A DNA stretch of 64,000 nucleotides from Amycolatopsis australiensis (GTDB taxonomy: Bacteria > Actinomycetota > Actinomycetes > Mycobacteriales > Pseudonocardiaceae): the NCBI RefSeq assembly GCF_900119165.1, contig NZ_FPJG01000006.1:124001-188000 (forward strand). Reading direction: 5' to 3'. This document shows, piece by piece, positions 36,552 through 45,954 of the stretch. The position numbers and the translations under genes were made by a program. Within the stretch, counting starts at the first letter, position 1; every line of letters starts with the position of its first letter. The notes beneath the pieces were generated by a model. The model ran no database searches and was not told the DNA's origin. It worked only from the letters and a program-made list of their open reading frames with translations.

Positions 36552-37529
36552 TTACTTCCCGGCCGCGCGAGCCAGCCGTTCCGGGTAGCGCTCCCCCGCG
36601 ACCGCGTCGGCGGGTGCGGCCGCCTCGATGGCGGCGAGGTCTTCGGCCGTCAGCTCCAGGGAAGCCGCCGCCACGTTCTCCTCGAGGTACTTGCGGCGCT
36701 TGGTGCCCGGGATCGGCACGACGTCCTCGCCCCGCGACTGCACCCACGCGAGGGCGAGCTGCCCCGCCGTGACGCCCTTCTCCGCGGCCAGCTTCCGCAG
36801 CGCGTCGACGATCGCCAGGTTGCGCTCGAAGTTGCCCTCGGCGAACCGCGGCAGGCCGCGGCGCATGTCGTCCTCGGGCAGGTCCGCCACCGACTGCACC
36901 GCGCCGGTCAGGAACCCGCGGCCCAGCGGCGAGAACGGCACCACGCCGATGCCGAGCTCCCGGCACGTGTCCAGGATTTCGCCCTCGATGCCCCGCGTCC
37001 ACAGCGACCATTCGCTCTGCAGCGCGGTCACCGGGTGCACGGCGTGCGCCGCGCGGATGGTCGCCGCGCTCGCCTCGGAAATCCCCGCGTACCGGATCTT
37101 CCCGGCTTCGGCCAGCTCGGCCAGCGCGCCCCAGGTCTCCTCGATCGGCGTGTCCGGATCGACGCGGTGCTGGTAGTAGAGGTCGATGTGGTCGACGCCG
37201 AGCCGGCGCAGCGACTCGTCGCAGCACTGCTTGACGTACGCGGCGTCGCCGCGCGCGCCCATCGCGCCGTCGTTCCAGACGATGCCGAACTTCGTCGCCA
37301 GCACGACTTCGTCGCGGCGGCCGGCGATCGCGCGGCCGACCAGCTCCTCGTTGACGCCGTTGGCGTAGACGTTCGCGGTGTCCAGCAGCGTGACCCCGAG
37401 CTCGAGGGCGCGGTGGATCGTCGCGATCGACTCCTCGTCGTTGTCGCGGACGCCGTAGGCCTGGCTCATCCCCATGCAGCCGAGCCCCTGGGCGCCGACC
37501 TCGAGGCCGCCGAGCTTCCTGGTCTTCAC
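36552..37529 (-). CDS. Aldo/keto reductase
   Basis: 325 residues of the AKR barrel. The catalytic tetrad is visible: Asp in [11 protein letters not shown], Tyr in the same segment (NVY), Lys in [10 protein letters not shown] and His in [21 protein letters not shown]-binding Arg/Gly residues lie in [17 protein letters not shown] near the end. It likely reduces an aldehyde or ketone. The GTG start overlaps the stop of the MerR gene, which probably controls it. Confidence 0.92.
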   Translation of the reverse strand: MKTRKLGGLEVGAQGLGCMGMSQAYGVRDNDEESIATIHRALELGVTLLDTANVYANGVNEELVGRAIAGRRDEVVLATKFGIVWNDGAMGARGDAAYVKQCCDESLRRLGVDHIDLYYQHRVDPDTPIEETWGALAELAEAGKIRYAGISEASAATIRAAHAVHPVTALQSEWSLWTRGIEGEILDTCRELGIGVVPFSPLGRGFLTGAVQSVADLPEDDMRRGLPRFAEGNFERNLAIVDALRKLAAEKGVTAGQLALAWVQSRGEDVVPIPGTKRRKYLEENVAAASLELTAEDLAAIEAAAPADAVAGERYPERLARAAGK

Positions 37530-37927
37530 GCGGAAATCTCCTCCATGCCGGGTTCGACGCCGAGCACCTTGCGCTCGACCTGGGCGTAGTTGTCGATCTT
37601 GTAGTCGAGGATGTCGAGGCAGGCCTGCAGCTCGGCGATCCGCTCGGCGACCGACCGGCGCTGCTCCACCAGCAGGGCCTTGCGGCGGCCCGCGCTGGCC
37701 ACGCCGTGACGGCGCAGCGACGCGTACTCGCGCATGCTCTTGATGGGCATCCCGGTGGTGCGGAGCTTGGTCAGGAACCCCAGCCAGTTGAGGTCGTCGT
37801 CGGAGTACGCCCGGCGGCCGGCGGTGTCCCGCGCGGGCGGGTCGAGCAGTTTGATGCGCTCGTAGTACCGGAGGGTGTCGATGGACAGTCCGCTACGTCG
37901 AGCGGCTTCCGCTATCGAGTAGCTCAT
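37526..37927 (-). CDS. MerR-family regulator of the aldo/keto reductase
   Basis: 133 residues: [71 protein letters not shown], then a dimer helix [26 protein letters not shown]. It has no metal-binding Cys, like regulators of the NmlR/AdhR group that respond to aldehydes. It overlaps the reductase start by 4 nt. A perfect palindrome sits in its own promoter. Confidence 0.92.
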   Translation of the reverse strand: MSYSIAEAARRSGLSIDTLRYYERIKLLDPPARDTAGRRAYSDDDLNWLGFLTKLRTTGMPIKSMREYASLRRHGVASAGRRKALLVEQRRSVAERIAELQACLDILDYKIDNYAQVERKVLGVEPGMEEISA

Positions 37928-37933
37928 GGCTCG

Positions 37934-37964
37934 ACACTACGACCTGGAGTGCACTCCAGGTCAA
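37934..37964 (-). promoter_or_regulatory. MerR-type promoter with 19-bp spacer and perfect palindrome
   Basis: TTGACC (37959-37964) and TAGTGT (37934-37939) are 19 bp apart, the long spacing that MerR activators correct by twisting DNA. The spacer region is a perfect 22-bp palindrome (37941-37962, half-site GACCTGGAGTG). It drives the MerR-reductase operon. Confidence 0.82.
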
Positions 37965-37982
37965 CTCCCGCTCCTGCCATTG

Positions 37983-37993
37983 GTAACACTGTT
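37983..37993. promoter_or_regulatory. Putative TetR operator GTAACACTGTT
   Basis: Odd-length palindrome TAACA-C-TGTT at the TetR gene promoter. The same 11 bases occur, in the other orientation, at 27614-27624 before a small membrane-protein gene. Confidence 0.5.
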
Positions 37994-38009
37994 GCGCTAC
38001 GCTGCGTGG

Positions 38010-38624
38010 ATGGCGCGACCACGCACGCACGACGAAGCGCTCCGGCTGAAGCTGCTCGACCGCGCCGGCGAGCTCATCGCGGCCGACGGGCCGAAGGCGC
38101 TCTCCCTGCGCAAGCTGGCCGCCGACGCCGGGACGTCGACCACCGCCGTGTACTCCCTCTTCGGCAGCAAACCCGATCTGGTGAACGCGCTCTACACCGA
38201 GGGTTTCCGCCGGTTCGGCGCCCGCATGGCCGCCACCCCGCTGACCGGCGACCCGGTCGAGGACCTCGTCGCGCTGGGCAGCGCCTACCGCGCGAGCGCG
38301 CTGGCCGACCCGAACCTGTACGGGATCATGTTCACCAGGTCGGTCCCCGGGTTCGAGCCGAACGAAGACGCCGAGAAACTCGCCCGTGAAACGCTGAAGC
38401 CGCTGGAGCGGATCATCCGCCGGGCCATCGCCGACGGAGTCTTCGTGGACGTCCCGCCGGAGACGGTCGCGGTCGGCTGCTGGGCCTTCGTCCACGGCCT
38501 CGTGTCGCTGGAGCTGACCGGCAACCTGCCGGAGGAGTTCGACGTCACGGGCTCGTACGAGACGGCGTTGCGCGCGAACGCGTCCGGCTGGCTGCGGCCT
38601 CAGAACAGCCGCAAGGAGCCCTGA
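38010..38624 (+). CDS. TetR-family regulator
   Basis: 204 residues. HTH: RAGELIAADGPKALSLRKLAADAGTSTTAVYSLFGSKPDLVNALY; C-terminal ligand domain of the TetR_C_33 style (YRASALADPNLYGIMFTR). The ATG at 38010 follows a divergent MerR promoter. GTAACACTGTT lies 16 bp upstream and probably is its operator. Its 3' end overlaps the convergent pentapeptide gene by 25 bp. Confidence 0.88.
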   Translation: MARPRTHDEALRLKLLDRAGELIAADGPKALSLRKLAADAGTSTTAVYSLFGSKPDLVNALYTEGFRRFGARMAATPLTGDPVEDLVALGSAYRASALADPNLYGIMFTRSVPGFEPNEDAEKLARETLKPLERIIRRAIADGVFVDVPPETVAVGCWAFVHGLVSLELTGNLPEEFDVTGSYETALRANASGWLRPQNSRKEP

Positions 38625-39553
38625 CGGTCCTCGTCCGCCAGGTCGAGGTGCTCGTGTTCGCCGCCCTCGAAGTCAGCTACCGCTTCGAAGACCGTTTCCG
38701 CGAACTGGAAGCGGCCGCCCGAGCGGACCCGGGTGAAGCGGACGTCGCGGGCGAAGCGCGACCGGGAGAAGAACGCGCCCTCCTCGAAGACGGTCCGGTC
38801 GAAGTTCGCGATGTCGGTGAACTCGGTGCCGTAGAACGCCGCGCGGCGGGTGAAGCGCGCGCCGCGGATGTGGACCGCGCCGACGAACCGGGCGCGGCTG
38901 AAGTCCGCCGCGGCCAGGGTGCAGCCGCTCAGGCGGAAGTCGACGAGGGTGGCTCGCTGCAGGTCGATCGACATGCCGGGCCAGTAGCCTGCCGTGTCGT
39001 GGCTCAGGTGGGTCTTGAGCAGCTCCTGCACGGCCAGGCGGACCAGGAGCTCGGGGTCGGTGTCGCCCAGTTCCGCGACGGTCCGGCCGCGCAGGCCCGT
39101 CACCGGGCCCGCGAACGGCATCCGCAGGGCGGCGCACCACACGTTGACGATCATCTGGCGCTGCTTCGGGTTGTCCTGCCCGAGCCGTTCCAGCGCGTAG
39201 AGGCCGCCGAGCCGCACCGGCGCCTTGTCGCTGCCCAGCTGCTCGACGGCCTTCGTGTACAGCTCGGTGACCCGGCGTTCCTCCAGGTCACGGGTCGTCT
39301 CGGCCAGCTGCAGCTCGAGAGTGCGCTGCCGGCGCGTCGCCAGCCACAGCGCGAACACCCCGCCCGCGCCCGCGCCGACGCCGAACGCCGTCTTGACCGC
39401 GTCGATCCGCACCGGCGCGTCCGGGCGTCCCGACCAGGCCAGGAACAGCCAGAGGAGCACGCCGGTGACGACCGCGACCGCGGCGGCGGTCACGGCGATC
39501 CACCGCCACTTCAGCACCGGCAACGGCTCAGACGGCGCCGTACTGGCGGTCAC
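38600..39553 (-). CDS. Membrane protein with pentapeptide repeats
   Basis: 317 residues. Two membrane helices at about 16-38 and 55-72, a coiled stretch ([35 protein letters not shown]), a helical segment with [30 protein letters not shown], and then about 15 pentapeptide-like units A(D/N)F-type ([36 protein letters not shown]). Actinomycetes carry many such proteins of unknown role. GTG start; it overlaps upp by 26 bp and the convergent TetR gene by 25 bp. Confidence 0.8.
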   Translation of the reverse strand: MTASTAPSEPLPVLKWRWIAVTAAAVAVVTGVLLWLFLAWSGRPDAPVRIDAVKTAFGVGAGAGGVFALWLATRRQRTLELQLAETTRDLEERRVTELYTKAVEQLGSDKAPVRLGGLYALERLGQDNPKQRQMIVNVWCAALRMPFAGPVTGLRGRTVAELGDTDPELLVRLAVQELLKTHLSHDTAGYWPGMSIDLQRATLVDFRLSGCTLAAADFSRARFVGAVHIRGARFTRRAAFYGTEFTDIANFDRTVFEEGAFFSRSRFARDVRFTRVRSGGRFQFAETVFEAVADFEGGEHEHLDLADEDRQGSLRLF

Positions 39554-40151
39554 CGGCGTCGCCGAGGCCCGGGACGATGAAGCCCGAGTCGTTGAGGCGC
39601 TCGTCGATGCTCGCGGTGACCACGCGGACCGGCAGGCCGGTCTTCTCCAGGTGCGCCAGGCCTTCCGGCGCGGCCAGCGCGCAGATCGCCGTGACGTCGT
39701 CGGCGCCGCGGTCGGTGAGCAGCCGGATCGTGTACTCCATCGAGCCGCCCGTGGCCAGCATCGGGTCGAGCACCATGACCGGCCGGTCGGCGAGCGATTC
39801 CGGCAGCGACTCGAGGTACGGCGTCGGCTTCAGCGTCTCCTCGTCGCGTGCGAGGCCGACGAAGCCCATCTGCGCGTCCGGGATCAGCTTGTGCGCCTGG
39901 TCGGCCATGCCCAGCCCGGCGCGCAGCACCGGGACCAGCAGCGGCGGCTTGGCCAGCCGGTAGCCGTCGGTGCGGGCGACCGGCGTGTGGATCCGCTCGG
40001 TCTTCACCGGCACGTCGCGCGTGGCTTCGTAGACCAGCATGACGGTCAGCTCGTGCAGCGCGGCCCGGAACGCGGCGCTGTCGGTGCGCGCGTCGCGCAT
40101 CGTGGAGAGCCGGGCCTTCGCGAGGGGGTGGTCGACGACGTGCACATCCAT
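39528..40151 (-). CDS. upp: Uracil phosphoribosyltransferase
   Basis: 207 residues; makes UMP from uracil and PRPP. Motifs: [63 protein letters not shown], the PRPP loop [20 protein letters not shown] and the uracil site [16 protein letters not shown]. The start is the ATG at 40149-40151 (MDVHVVDH); no strong ribosome site precedes it. Part of the same salvage set as punA, deoC and add. Confidence 0.95.
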   Translation of the reverse strand: MDVHVVDHPLAKARLSTMRDARTDSAAFRAALHELTVMLVYEATRDVPVKTERIHTPVARTDGYRLAKPPLLVPVLRAGLGMADQAHKLIPDAQMGFVGLARDEETLKPTPYLESLPESLADRPVMVLDPMLATGGSMEYTIRLLTDRGADDVTAICALAAPEGLAHLEKTGLPVRVVTASIDERLNDSGFIVPGLGDAGDRQYGAV

Positions 40152-40156
40152 GCGGG

Positions 40157-40579
40157 TCAATCTAGCTGTTTCGCGAAGCTCTTCACCCAGCCGCGCTGCC
40201 AGGGCGTTTCGACGGCTCGCTCGTGGTAGTGCGCTCGCGTCCAGGCGACGGCTCGGTGGGCGGGGACGCCGGAGAGCACCGCGAGGCAGGCCATGACCGT
40301 GCCGGTCCGGCCGGCGCCGCCGTAGCAGGCGACCTCGACGGTCTGGGTCTTCGCCCGCTCGTGCAGGGCCTTGATCTTCCGGCGCGCTTCGGCGGGGCGG
40401 GTGGGCAGCAGGAAGTCGGGCCAGGTGACCCACTCGTGCGGCCACGTGATGCCGCCGCCGTACTTGCGCCGCAGCTTGCTCGTTCCCAGGTAGAGCCCGA
40501 AATCGGGCTCGGGTCCGTCGGGGCGTGGGCGCGCCAGCCCACGCCCGTGCACGCGGGTGCCGTCCGGAAACTCGACCAT
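40157..40579 (-). CDS. Dual-specificity/tyrosine phosphatase-like protein
   Basis: 140 residues ending in the phosphatase loop CYGGAGRTG (CX5R) within [25 protein letters not shown] general acid may be the Asp in TWPDFLLP. The family acts on protein or small-molecule phosphates. Starts [14 protein letters not shown] at ATG 40579. It ends 5 bp before the upp start and runs in the same direction. Confidence 0.78.
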   Translation of the reverse strand: MVEFPDGTRVHGRGLARPRPDGPEPDFGLYLGTSKLRRKYGGGITWPHEWVTWPDFLLPTRPAEARRKIKALHERAKTQTVEVACYGGAGRTGTVMACLAVLSGVPAHRAVAWTRAHYHERAVETPWQRGWVKSFAKQLD

Positions 40580-40640
40580 GGGGTAAGTGTCCTCCGGAAG
40601 ATGGACACGGTGGGTGGTTTTCGCCGCTAAGCTGCGCCGG

Positions 40641-41279
40641 GTGAGCGAACTGACGCCCGACCAGATGCGGGCTTCCGACGCGGACCGCGAACGCGTCGCC
40701 CAGGTGCTGCACAACGCCCTCTCGGAAGGGCGGATCACGGTCAACGAGCTGGAAGAGCGGCTCTCGACGGTCTACGCGGCGAAGACGCTCGGCGAGCTGA
40801 AGCCGGTGACGGCGGACCTGCCGTCCGCGGCGGCGGCCGTCGAGCCGGCGACGACGCGGGCACTGGGCTACCCGGACCAGCGCATCGGCGGCCACCCGGG
40901 CTCCCCGGTGTCGATCGGCGTGCTGTCGGGCGCGGTCCGCAAGGGCAGCTGGGTCCTGCCCCCGCAGCACAACAGCTTCGCGTTCTGGGGCGGCACGGAG
41001 ATCGACCTGCGCCAGGCCCGTTTCGCGGACAAGCACAGCACGATCACGGCGGTCGCCATCATGGGCGGCATCCAGATCACGGTCCCGGACGACGTGAACG
41101 TCGACGTCACGGGCATCGGCCTGATGGGCGGCTTCGTGCTGGAGGACAAGTCGGGAGCGCCGCCGGCACCTCCGACGGCACCGACGGTGAAGGTGAACGG
41201 ACTGGCCTTCTGGGGAGGCGTCGTCGTGTACCGGAAGCCGGCCCAGCGTTCGGAGCCGCCGCAGATCGAAGGGGCCTGA
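40641..41279 (+). CDS. DUF1707 protein with LiaF-like C-terminal domain
   Basis: 212 residues. The N-terminal DUF1707 (SHOCT-like) reads [45 protein letters not shown]; the C-terminal half ([43 protein letters not shown]) is the beta-helix found in LiaF-type cell-envelope stress proteins. DUF1707 proteins are common in actinomycetes and may link to envelope regulation. GTG start at 40641. It is divergent from the phosphatase. Confidence 0.85.
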   Translation: MSELTPDQMRASDADRERVAQVLHNALSEGRITVNELEERLSTVYAAKTLGELKPVTADLPSAAAAVEPATTRALGYPDQRIGGHPGSPVSIGVLSGAVRKGSWVLPPQHNSFAFWGGTEIDLRQARFADKHSTITAVAIMGGIQITVPDDVNVDVTGIGLMGGFVLEDKSGAPPAPPTAPTVKVNGLAFWGGVVVYRKPAQRSEPPQIEGA

Positions 41280-41287
41280 CCGGTCCC

Positions 41288-41346
41288 GAGCGCCCCAATG
41301 CGGCCTTCGGTGCGTGAGACGCAACCAAGGCCGCCTTGGGGCGCTC
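41288..41346. repeat. Compound palindromic repeat, copy 2
   Basis: Two 28-nt arms pair at 25 of 28 positions around a 3-nt loop; outer GAGCGCCCCAA and inner TGCGTGAGACGCA are shared with the 20677-20763 copy. It directly follows the DUF1707 stop and could end that transcript. Confidence 0.85.
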
Positions 41347-41420
41347 GTCGCCGGTGACATGCCAAGCCGGACCGTCACATCCCTCCGGCACTGTCGGACC
41401 CGCCGCCTAGACTCAGCGGC

Positions 41421-42395
41421 ATGACAGCCACGACCAGCACGTCAGCGGCGCCGGCCACCCCGGCACCGCTGGTGGACGCGACTCGCGACGACGCGAGCCT
41501 GCGCCGCTTCCTGCTCGGGCTGCCCGGTGTCGACCAGGTCGGCGTCGAGCAGCGCGCGGCGGGCCTCGGCACGCGCAGCATCAAGAAGGACGCCAAGCGG
41601 TGGGCCATCGACACCGCCATCTCCATGGTCGACCTGACCACGCTGGAGGGCGCCGACACCCAGGGCAAGGTCCGGGCGCTCGCCGCGAAGGCCGTCCGGC
41701 CCGATCCCGAGCGGCAGGACACCCCGCGCGTCGCCGCCGTCTGCGTGTATCCCGACCTGGTCGCCACCGCCGTCGAGGCCCTCAAGGGCAGCGGTGTGCA
41801 CGTCGCGAGCGTCGCCACCGGCTTTCCCGCCGGGCGCACCAGCCGCGAGGTCAAGCTGGCCGACACCCGGCTCGCCGTCGAGTCCGGCGCCGACGAGGTC
41901 GACATGGTGATCGACCGCGGCGCCTTCCTCGAGGGCCGCTACATGGACGTCTTCGAGGAGATCCAGACCGTCAAAGCCGCCTGCGGGGAGGCCCATCTGA
42001 AGGTCATCCTCGAGACCGGCGAGCTGGCGACGTACGACAACGTGCGGCGCGCGTCGTGGCTGGCGCTGCTCGCCGGCGGCGACTTCATCAAGACCTCCAC
42101 CGGCAAGGTCTCCCCCGCCGCGACGCTGCCGGTCACCCACATCATGCTGCAGGCCGTCCACGACTGGCACCGGCAGACCGGGCAGCTGCGCGGCGTCAAG
42201 CCCGCGGGCGGCATCCGGACGACGAAGGACGCGATCAAGTACCTGGTCGCGGTGCACGAGGTCGCCGGCGAGCAGTGGCTGACCCCGGACCTGTTCCGGT
42301 TCGGCGCGTCCAGCCTGCTCAACGACCTGCTGCTGCAGCGCCGCACCCAGGTGGACGGCCACTACAGCGGCCCCGACTACGTGACGGTGGACTGA
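41421..42395 (+). CDS. deoC: Deoxyribose-phosphate aldolase
   Basis: 324 residues; splits 2-deoxyribose-5-phosphate into glyceraldehyde-3-phosphate and acetaldehyde. The Schiff-base Lys is in [14 protein letters not shown], and the second Lys in [16 protein letters not shown]. The N-terminal extension of about 60 residues marks the long eukaryotic-like DERA type. The acetaldehyde made here would suit the aldehyde dehydrogenase directly downstream (1-nt overlap). Confidence 0.94.
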   Translation: MTATTSTSAAPATPAPLVDATRDDASLRRFLLGLPGVDQVGVEQRAAGLGTRSIKKDAKRWAIDTAISMVDLTTLEGADTQGKVRALAAKAVRPDPERQDTPRVAAVCVYPDLVATAVEALKGSGVHVASVATGFPAGRTSREVKLADTRLAVESGADEVDMVIDRGAFLEGRYMDVFEEIQTVKAACGEAHLKVILETGELATYDNVRRASWLALLAGGDFIKTSTGKVSPAATLPVTHIMLQAVHDWHRQTGQLRGVKPAGGIRTTKDAIKYLVAVHEVAGEQWLTPDLFRFGASSLLNDLLLQRRTQVDGHYSGPDYVTVD

Positions 42396-43828
42396 TGCCC
42401 GTTTTCGAATACGCGCCGGCGCCGGAGTCCCGGGCCATCGCGAACCTGAAGGACTCCTACAAGCCGTTCGTGAACGGCGAGTTCGTCGACGGCTCGGGTG
42501 AGCCGCTCAAGACGATCAACCCGGCCACCGAAGAGGTGCTCGCCGAGGTCGGCACGGCCTCGAAGTCCGATGTGGACACCGCGGTGAAGGCCGCGCGCAA
42601 GGCGTACGACGGTGTCTGGTCCAAGATGCCGGGCACCGAGCGCGCGAAGTACCTCTTCCGCATCGCGCGGCTGATCCAGGAGCGCTCGCGCGAGCTGGCC
42701 GTGCTGGAGAGCCTCGACAACGGCAAGCCGATCAAGGAGTCGCGCGACTCCGACGTCCCGACCGCGGCCGCCCACTTCTTCTACCACGCGGGCTGGGCCG
42801 ACAAGCTGGAGTACGCCGGCTACGGGCCGTCGCCGAAGCCGCTGGGTGTCGCGGGCCAGATCATCCCGTGGAACTTCCCGCTGCTGATGCTGGCCTGGAA
42901 GATCGCGCCCGCACTGGCCACGGGCAACACCGTCGTGCTGAAGCCGGCGGAGACGACCCCGCTGACCGCGCTGGTCTTCGCGGAGATCTGCCAGCAAGCC
43001 GAGCTGCCGCCGGGCGTGGTGAACATCCTCCCGGGCGCGGGCGACATCGGCGCGTCCATTGTGGAGCATCCGGGCATCGACAAGATCGCCTTCACCGGCT
43101 CGACCGAGGTCGGCAAGGCGATCCAGCGCCAGGTCGCGGGCACGCCGAAGAAGCTGACGCTGGAGCTGGGCGGCAAGGCGGCGAACGTCGTGTTCGAGGA
43201 CGCGCCGCTCGACCAGGCCATCGAGGGCATCGTCAACGGCATCTTCTTCAACCAGGGCCACGTCTGCTGCGCGGGCTCACGGCTGCTGGTCCAGGAGTCC
43301 ATTGCGGACGAAGTGCTGGAGAAGCTGCGGTACCGGGTGTCCACGTTGCGCATCGGCGACCCGCTGGACAAGAACACGGACATCGGCGCGATCAACTCCG
43401 CCGAGCAGCTGGCGAAGATCCGCGGGCTCGTCGAGTCGGGTGACGCCGAAGGCGCGCAGCGCTGGACCAGCCCGTGCCCGGTGCCGGAGCGCGGGTTCTT
43501 CTTCGCCCCGACGGTGTTCGCCAACGTCCACCAGTCGATGCGGATCGCGCGCGAGGAGATCTTCGGCCCGGTGCTGTCGGTGCTGACGTTCCGCACGCCG
43601 GACGAAGCCGTCGCGAAGGCGAACAACACGCCGTACGGGCTCTCGGCGGGCATCTGGACCGAAAAGGGCTCCCGGATCCTGTGGATGGCGAACCAGCTGC
43701 GCGCCGGCGTGGTCTGGGCCAACACCTTCAACCGCTTCGACCCCGCCGCGCCGTTCGGCGGCTACCAGGAATCCGGCTTCGGGCGCGAAGGCGGCCGCAC
43801 CGGGCTGGAGGCTTACCTCGATGTCTGA
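42395..43828 (+). CDS. Aldehyde dehydrogenase, full length
   Basis: 477 residues of NAD(P)-dependent ALDH. Motifs: QIIPWNFPLLMLAWKIAPALATGNTVVLKPAE, FTGSTEVGKAIQ, catalytic Glu in LELGGKAANVVF, catalytic Cys in NQGHVCCAGSRL and the C-terminal EEIFGPVLSVLTFRT. ATG overlaps the deoC stop by 1 nt, and it overlaps the next gene by 8 nt. It probably oxidises the acetaldehyde released by DeoC. Confidence 0.94.
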   Translation: MPVFEYAPAPESRAIANLKDSYKPFVNGEFVDGSGEPLKTINPATEEVLAEVGTASKSDVDTAVKAARKAYDGVWSKMPGTERAKYLFRIARLIQERSRELAVLESLDNGKPIKESRDSDVPTAAAHFFYHAGWADKLEYAGYGPSPKPLGVAGQIIPWNFPLLMLAWKIAPALATGNTVVLKPAETTPLTALVFAEICQQAELPPGVVNILPGAGDIGASIVEHPGIDKIAFTGSTEVGKAIQRQVAGTPKKLTLELGGKAANVVFEDAPLDQAIEGIVNGIFFNQGHVCCAGSRLLVQESIADEVLEKLRYRVSTLRIGDPLDKNTDIGAINSAEQLAKIRGLVESGDAEGAQRWTSPCPVPERGFFFAPTVFANVHQSMRIAREEIFGPVLSVLTFRTPDEAVAKANNTPYGLSAGIWTEKGSRILWMANQLRAGVVWANTFNRFDPAAPFGGYQESGFGREGGRTGLEAYLDV

Positions 43829-44687
43829 CCGTATTTCCGTCGCGAAGACGTACAAGCTGTACATCGGCGGCAAGTTCCCCCGTTCGGAGTCCGGCCGGGT
43901 GTACCCGGTGACGGACGGCAAGGGCAAGTTCCTGGCGAACGCGGCGCACGCGTCCCGCAAGGACGTCCGCGACGCGGTGGTGGCGGCCCGCAAGGCGTTC
44001 CCGGGCTGGTCGAGCGCGACGGCGTACAACCGCGGCCAGGTGCTCTACCGGGTGGCCGAGGTGCTGGAGGGCCGCCGCGACCAGTTCGTCGCGGAGGTCT
44101 CGGCATCGGAAGGCCTGGCCGCGAAGAAGGCCGAGTCCCTTGTGGACGCTTCGATCGACCGCTGGGTCTGGTACGCGGGCTGGACCGACAAGATCGCCAC
44201 GGTCCTCGGCGCGGCGAACCCGGTGGCGGGCCCGTATTTCTCGTTCACGGTCCCGGAGCCGACCGGCGTGGCCGGGGTACTGGCCCCGCAGGGGTCGTCG
44301 TTGCTGGGCCTGGTCAGCGTGCTGGCCCCGGTACTGGCGACGGGCTCGACGGCGGTGGTGGTCTCGAGTGCGGAGCGCCCCTTGCCGGCGATCACGCTGT
44401 CGGAGGTCCTGGCGACATCGGACGTCCCGGCGGGTGTGGCGAACATCCTGACGGGCCGGGCTTCGGAGCTGGGCCCGTGGCTGGCGTCCCACGCGGACGT
44501 CAACGCCCTGGACCCGACAGGAGCGGCCCCGCAGGACCGCCCGGGACTGACGCGCGAAGCGGCGAACACGGTGAAGCGGGTGCTGACGGTCCCGGAGGCG
44601 GAGCCGGACTGGACGGCGGCGCCGGACCTGACCCGGCTCCGGAGGTACCTGGAGGCGAAGACGGTCTGGCACCCCCTGGGCGTCTGA
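43821..44687 (+). CDS. Half-length aldehyde dehydrogenase-like protein without catalytic Cys
   Basis: 288 residues matching only the N-terminal half of ALDH: KTYKLYIGGKFPRSESGRVYPV, AHASRKDVRDAVVAARKAFPGWSSATAYNRGQVLYRVAEVLEGRR, VPEPTGVAGVLAPQGSSLLGLVSVLAPVLATGSTAVVVSSA. It stops before the catalytic Glu and Cys. Codon use and an intact frame argue for a real gene. It may form the non-catalytic part of a heteromer with the upstream ALDH, whose end it overlaps. Confidence 0.82.
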   Translation: MSDRISVAKTYKLYIGGKFPRSESGRVYPVTDGKGKFLANAAHASRKDVRDAVVAARKAFPGWSSATAYNRGQVLYRVAEVLEGRRDQFVAEVSASEGLAAKKAESLVDASIDRWVWYAGWTDKIATVLGAANPVAGPYFSFTVPEPTGVAGVLAPQGSSLLGLVSVLAPVLATGSTAVVVSSAERPLPAITLSEVLATSDVPAGVANILTGRASELGPWLASHADVNALDPTGAAPQDRPGLTREAANTVKRVLTVPEAEPDWTAAPDLTRLRRYLEAKTVWHPLGV

Positions 44688-44700
44688 TGTCGTGAGCGGA

Positions 44701-44739
44701 GGCCACCACCCGTTCGGCCGGGTGGTGGCCTTCATTCTT
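44701..44739 (+). terminator. Terminator of the deoC operon
   Basis: GGCCACCACCCG (44701-44712) pairs perfectly with CGGGTGGTGGCC (44719-44730), followed by TTCATTCTT. Confidence 0.8.
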
Positions 44740-45033
44740 GTGGTGGATTCTCCGCGGAGCGCTGTCGATCCATGTCGCGGCCCGGCCAGGTCCGGCGGGT
44801 TCAGCCGTCGTTGCAGTTCGACCCGGGCCGGAAGGATCCGGCCGCCCAGCTTGACGACGTCGAAGAGGTCGCACGCCACCTGCACAGCCTTGGCAGGCGC
44901 TGCTGGATCGACGGCTCCGACGTGGCGGACCAGCCCGGCTTCGGCGCCGGTGGCGCGACGCCAGCAAGCCGGTCGCGTTCGCGACCTCGCACCATCTCGC
45001 CTACCTGGCCACTCGCGACGCGGCCTGACGCCG
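44740..45033. other. Intergenic stretch with a possible decayed gene end
   Basis: About 290 bp with no complete gene. On the plus strand the segment ending at the TGA of 45026-45028 reads KPVAFATSHHLAYLATRDAA, which looks like a protein C-terminus, but no upstream frame stays open with it. Not recognised. Confidence 0.3.
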
Positions 45034-45900
45034 TCAGCTCATCGTCACCGAGAAGTCCGTCAGCGTGAATCTCGCCTTGCCGCCGCCCGTCGAGCAGAAC
45101 TCGATTCCGTAGCCGATCTGGTTCACCGTCGGGTTCGGGGGGATCAGGCCCTTGCCGACCGCCCACGCGATCATCGCCTTCAGGTCCACGCTGCCCGAGT
45201 ACTGCGTCGCCCTCGACACGAACGCCACGTAACCCTCGTCGTCCGCCCAGACGTCGTACGTCGTCCCGGCCGCCGTGTACGTCGTCAGCTTGTCTCCCGA
45301 CGGGACCTGCTTCCGGTTCTCCGTCCACACCATCAGCTCGCTGACGCCCTTGCCGTCACCCACGCCGTTCAGCCACACGTCGTACGCCACGTCGTAGACT
45401 CCGACGCCCGGGCCGCGGCCCGCGAACGTCGACCTGATCACCGAAAAGTCGTTGACCGGCTTCCCATTCTGATTGTTTATGTCCTTGTGCACGTTCGGAT
45501 AGGTTTTCACCGACGTCGAGTCCGGCTGGGTGGATTCGACGAACCAGTTGTCGTACGCGCACGCGTGCAATGTTTCCGGGCCCGCCTCGCCCGCGTTCCA
45601 CATGTTGTTGTGGACGTAGTAGCCGCCGTTCGCCCAGCCGCCGTCGGGTTCGCTCGTCGTGAACTCCGGGCTGCGACAGCTGCGCACCGGCGTTGCCGAC
45701 GGCGGCGCCGGGGGCGGGACCACCGCACGGGACGAAGGCGCAGGTGACACTGAGGTCGCCGGTGGCACGGACACCGCAGGCGAGGAGGCCGGCACGGCCG
45801 GGGAAACCGGAGCAGCCGCACCGGCGACCGGCCCGCCACCACATCCCGCGACCGTCAGAAAGGGAATCGCCAACCAGCAGGACAGCATTCTTCGTCGCAT
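45034..45900 (-). CDS. GH12-family glycosidase, lipoprotein
   Basis: 288 residues. Signal peptide with lipobox (LTVAGC), a long Pro/Ser/Ala linker, then a GH12 jelly roll: GGYYVHNNMWNAGEAG, VKTYPNVHKDIN, YDVAYDVWLNG, the nucleophile Glu in SELMVWTENRK (about residue 187) and the acid/base Glu in IGYGIEFCSTGG (about 266). The family cleaves beta-1,4-glucan or xyloglucan. The lipid anchor keeps it at the cell surface. ATG at 45898-45900. Confidence 0.86.
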   Translation of the reverse strand: MRRRMLSCWLAIPFLTVAGCGGGPVAGAAAPVSPAVPASSPAVSVPPATSVSPAPSSRAVVPPPAPPSATPVRSCRSPEFTTSEPDGGWANGGYYVHNNMWNAGEAGPETLHACAYDNWFVESTQPDSTSVKTYPNVHKDINNQNGKPVNDFSVIRSTFAGRGPGVGVYDVAYDVWLNGVGDGKGVSELMVWTENRKQVPSGDKLTTYTAAGTTYDVWADDEGYVAFVSRATQYSGSVDLKAMIAWAVGKGLIPPNPTVNQIGYGIEFCSTGGGKARFTLTDFSVTMS

Positions 45901-45954
45901 TTTCCCGCCCGCAACCCGAATTCGGCAGAACGAGGCGGAACACTAACAGAAGAA

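Noticed and set aside
43821..44687. Half-length aldehyde dehydrogenase as a pseudogene
   Set aside because: The frame is intact, it has a normal start overlapping the upstream gene and a good terminator after it, so it is listed as a gene.
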